A stretch of 30,763 nt of DNA from Chlorobiota bacterium (GTDB lineage: Bacteria > Bacteroidota > Ignavibacteria > Ignavibacteriales > Ignavibacteriaceae). This document shows positions 28,627 through 30,763 of this stretch, one piece after another (the stretch's first letter is position 1; each line of letters opens with the position of its first letter). Made by a program: the position numbers and the translations under genes. Location of the stretch: contig RHKR01000003.1 in NCBI GenBank assembly GCA_008363265.1, forward strand, positions 1 through 30,763, read 5' to 3'. The notes below the pieces were generated by a model that saw only the letters and a list, made by a program, of their open reading frames with translations, had not been told where the DNA came from and ran no database searches.

Positions 28627-30564
28627 ATGAAACTGAAGCAGGTGGTCCGGATTCTCTTCTTATTTTTTCTGATTGCCGTGGTTACTGTGGAAGCCGGTGA
28701 CCAACCGGGAAGAAGTGGTCTGGTTTTCTCAGGTAAACACTCCCGGTACCTCGGCACACCGGAAAATCCCGAAAGGATCAGACAGAGCGAGACCACCTCG
28801 ATGCTCCTCACTCCTGAAGAAGGGGTTGATCTTGGACCTGAATATGGATTCGAGTTCGATTTCTCGATCTGGTTCCCAAGAAATTTTTCGAATATCTTTG
28901 AACTTAAGAACAGGGTCTATACCCTCACTCTCCGTTCACTTTTCCATCCTGATTCAGCAAACATTCACCTGCAGATGAGAATAAACGGGCGGCACCTCCT
29001 TTTCTCGTTCGTGAGGCCGATCGGAGAATTCACCGAGGCAATTCCCTATCTTTTCAAGATGAAGGTTGATGAAGAAAAAGGTTTTATCGAGGTCAGGCTT
29101 AACGGCGAGGTGAAGCGGGCTACGAGCAACTACCTTAAGCGGGGGGACAGATCAACAATAAGGTTCGGGCTTTGGGCGGGTGAACCCGAGTGCGCCGCGA
29201 TAATTCTGCGGTATATCTCATTGAAAAAGGGGGAGAAAGTGGCGCATCACTGGAAGCTCGATGAGATCACTGGAAATGTAGCCTTCGACTCTGTCAGCGA
29301 CATGCACGCTCAACTTGAAAACCCCGGCTGGGTTGTGGCAATGCACTATCATTGGACAAGAGTGTTCAAACCCTCGGACCCCTCTTACAGAAACGTTACC
29401 TCATTTTACAGGCTGAACACGTTTAACAGAAAAGCGGTGATCGAGGAGAAGCCGTCCGGGAAACCCCTTGGAAATGTGATCCCGCTTGAGGCGGATTCAA
29501 TGGAGATCGAATCCGTGCTTGTTGATACCGTTTTGAACAGACTCTACGTCACTCTCGCCGTGTACGAAAAAGACAAATGCGTTTTTCACACTTTTTTTAT
29601 CGATATTCCTGCATTAAGCGATAAGGAATACACAAGACTTGTGGCGGCGATGCCGGTTTATGCTGCTGATAAAGAGTTTAGCATTCTGGTCATTGCCGGA
29701 TCGGTCATACTTTTACTCGTGGTTCCCGGAATGATCTGGCTTATTATCTCGAAGAGACACAAAAAGCCGGCTGTTCAACCCAAGGCCCGGGCTTCTGCCG
29801 TGGTTGATCCGAACGCAGATACTGCAACGAGGAATATGATCTCGGTTTTCGGCGGGTTGAAAATTTATGATGCCGCTGGGAAAGACCTCCATTTCGAACT
29901 CCCCCCAAAGGCGCAGGAGTTCCTCTGCGCTGTCGTCTACTTTACCAGTGTGGATGAGAATGATTCGGTACAGGTTAAAAAACTTGACGGAAAACTCTGG
30001 CCCGGTTTTGAAAAAGAGAAGATCAAGAACAACCGGAATGTCACAAATTCAAAGGTAAGAAAGACGATCGAGAAACTCGGCTCGAGCAGCATCGAGACCA
30101 ACGGTGAGAGGATAACGCTTCACCTTGATCCGGCTGTCTTTAATGAGATGAAAGTGTTCGGTTCCCTTCTTTCAATCTTCAACGTGAAGGCGAAGATCGA
30201 GATCGATCACCTGATTGAAAAGTTTATATCCATCATCCGGCGCGGCACACTGTTTCAGGGGCTCAGCAGTCAGTGGATCGAAGAGGAAAGATTCAGGATC
30301 GCGGGCCGCATCGTGGAGATACTTCTGCTGAGATGTGAGTATCTTTATAAGAAGGAAGACTACAACAGCTGTGAAGAAACCGCCCGTCTCGTTGATCTTT
30401 TCGAACCCGCCAACGATCAGGCCTACCAGTACAGAATAAAATCCCTCTACTATCTCGGGCGACACACCCTCGTTGATGAAGTCTGGAACACTTTTTTGGA
30501 AGAATACAAACAATATTCAGGTAAGGAGTATTCCGGGACGATTAAGTCGATTCTGAAGGATTAA
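28627..30564 (+). CDS. second membrane-spanning LamG / SARP-BTAD-like regulator
   Basis: A 645-residue paralogue whose ATG lies one base after the stop of the previous gene. An earlier ATG at 28579, inside that gene, adds 16 residues ahead of the signal peptide and is rejected. Signal peptide 1-22; LamG-like domain about 25-230 ending HHWKLDEITGNVAFDS, then WVVAMHYHWTRV, closely matching the first protein. There is no Kelch region, only about 100 residues of linker. A transmembrane helix spans about 351-376. The cytoplasmic module starts VFGGLKIYD (about 406), with LDGKLWPGFEKEKIKNNRNV, SKVRKTIEKL, then helical repeats with RRGTLFQGLSSQWIEEER. The matching RGELLAGLTSEWVANER in the first protein shows both share the whole output region. 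The two may form a hetero-oligomer. Confidence 0.72.
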   Translation: MKLKQVVRILFLFFLIAVVTVEAGDQPGRSGLVFSGKHSRYLGTPENPERIRQSETTSMLLTPEEGVDLGPEYGFEFDFSIWFPRNFSNIFELKNRVYTLTLRSLFHPDSANIHLQMRINGRHLLFSFVRPIGEFTEAIPYLFKMKVDEEKGFIEVRLNGEVKRATSNYLKRGDRSTIRFGLWAGEPECAAIILRYISLKKGEKVAHHWKLDEITGNVAFDSVSDMHAQLENPGWVVAMHYHWTRVFKPSDPSYRNVTSFYRLNTFNRKAVIEEKPSGKPLGNVIPLEADSMEIESVLVDTVLNRLYVTLAVYEKDKCVFHTFFIDIPALSDKEYTRLVAAMPVYAADKEFSILVIAGSVILLLVVPGMIWLIISKRHKKPAVQPKARASAVVDPNADTATRNMISVFGGLKIYDAAGKDLHFELPPKAQEFLCAVVYFTSVDENDSVQVKKLDGKLWPGFEKEKIKNNRNVTNSKVRKTIEKLGSSSIETNGERITLHLDPAVFNEMKVFGSLLSIFNVKAKIEIDHLIEKFISIIRRGTLFQGLSSQWIEEERFRIAGRIVEILLLRCEYLYKKEDYNSCEETARLVDLFEPANDQAYQYRIKSLYYLGRHTLVDEVWNTFLEEYKQYSGKEYSGTIKSILKD

Positions 30565-30599
30565 CGCCTGAAAATATCGAAAATCGCAAAATAATGTCG

Positions 30600-30672
30600 A
30601 TTAATACTGATTAATTACGAAAAAATACAAATTAATTTCGGTCATTAATCGGTTATTAACCCTTTTGTTAAC
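30600..30672. repeat. ATTAAT word array downstream of the regulator pair
   Basis: ATTAAT occurs at 30600, 30610, 30631 and 30644, followed by ATTAAC at 30655 and GTTAAC at 30667. The steps are 10, 21, 13, 11 and 12 bases, close to whole turns of the helix. The 199 bases from 30565 to the window end hold no gene that I can see. The array could be an operator or promoter region for a gene beyond the right edge, or simply AT-rich spacer. Confidence 0.35.
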
Positions 30673-30763
30673 CCCCTGCCGTTAAATTTCCATCAGAAAA
30701 TTAAATTATTTCAGGTTTTAATTCAGTCAGGGTCGCGGTGGGTCTTTTGGGGTGCACTATCAG

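Noticed and set aside
1..30763. tRNA, rRNA, CRISPR arrays, insertion sequences and prophage genes
   Set aside because: I looked for cloverleaf-like tRNA ends, rRNA core words, regularly spaced repeats, transposase and integrase frames, and saw none; this reading by eye cannot exclude small non-coding RNAs.

Overview
The window looks like chromosomal DNA from the Ignavibacteria/Chlorobi side of the Bacteroidota. Two gene products end in type IX secretion (T9SS) sorting domains of the 'NPFNP...GVY..R' type. There is also a TonB-dependent receptor next to a DUF4249-like lipoprotein, a DUF2723 glycosyltransferase and a DUF3109-rpoN pair. Several promoter-like sites resemble the TTTG / TAnnTTTG signals of that phylum. 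This placement is inference from gene content; no rRNA or tRNA gene was seen. The window contains no CRISPR array, transposase or phage gene.

Region 1 (1-5289) is envelope biology. On the minus strand are a TonB-dependent receptor and the start of a DUF4249-like lipoprotein. Divergent from them are a small outer-membrane barrel and a secreted Ycf48/BNR-type beta-propeller with a T9SS tail. Region 2 (5399-11001) holds an orphan receiver-domain protein, a GT9 glycosyltransferase, a large DUF2723 GT-C membrane protein with a small charged partner, and an SDR oxidoreductase. Region 3 (11085-14556) begins with a broken MNT/HEPN toxin-antitoxin locus, of which the nucleotidyltransferase survives and only the catalytic tail of the toxin remains. 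It continues with the overlapping genes DUF3109-rpoN-methyltransferase and a convergent zinc-ribbon gene.

Region 4 (14672-21327) is a compact histidine operon: promoter, His-rich leader peptide and attenuator, then hisG-hisD-hisCB-hisH-hisA-hisF-hisIE. The hisC and hisB (dehydratase) parts are fused in one reading frame. Every step from PRPP to histidine is present except histidinol-phosphate phosphatase.

Region 5 (21386-25905) contains a secreted endonuclease I gene broken by a probable deletion and frameshift, a GroES-like protein with a HAD phosphatase, a FecR-fold protein, and a second SDR. Region 6 (25906-30763) carries two adjacent genes for membrane-spanning proteins. Each has an exported LamG-like ectodomain (plus a Kelch-like propeller in the first), one transmembrane helix and a cytoplasmic SARP/BTAD-like DNA-binding module. 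They are followed by an AT-rich array of ATTAAT words. These one-component receptor-regulators are the best candidate here for an undescribed system.
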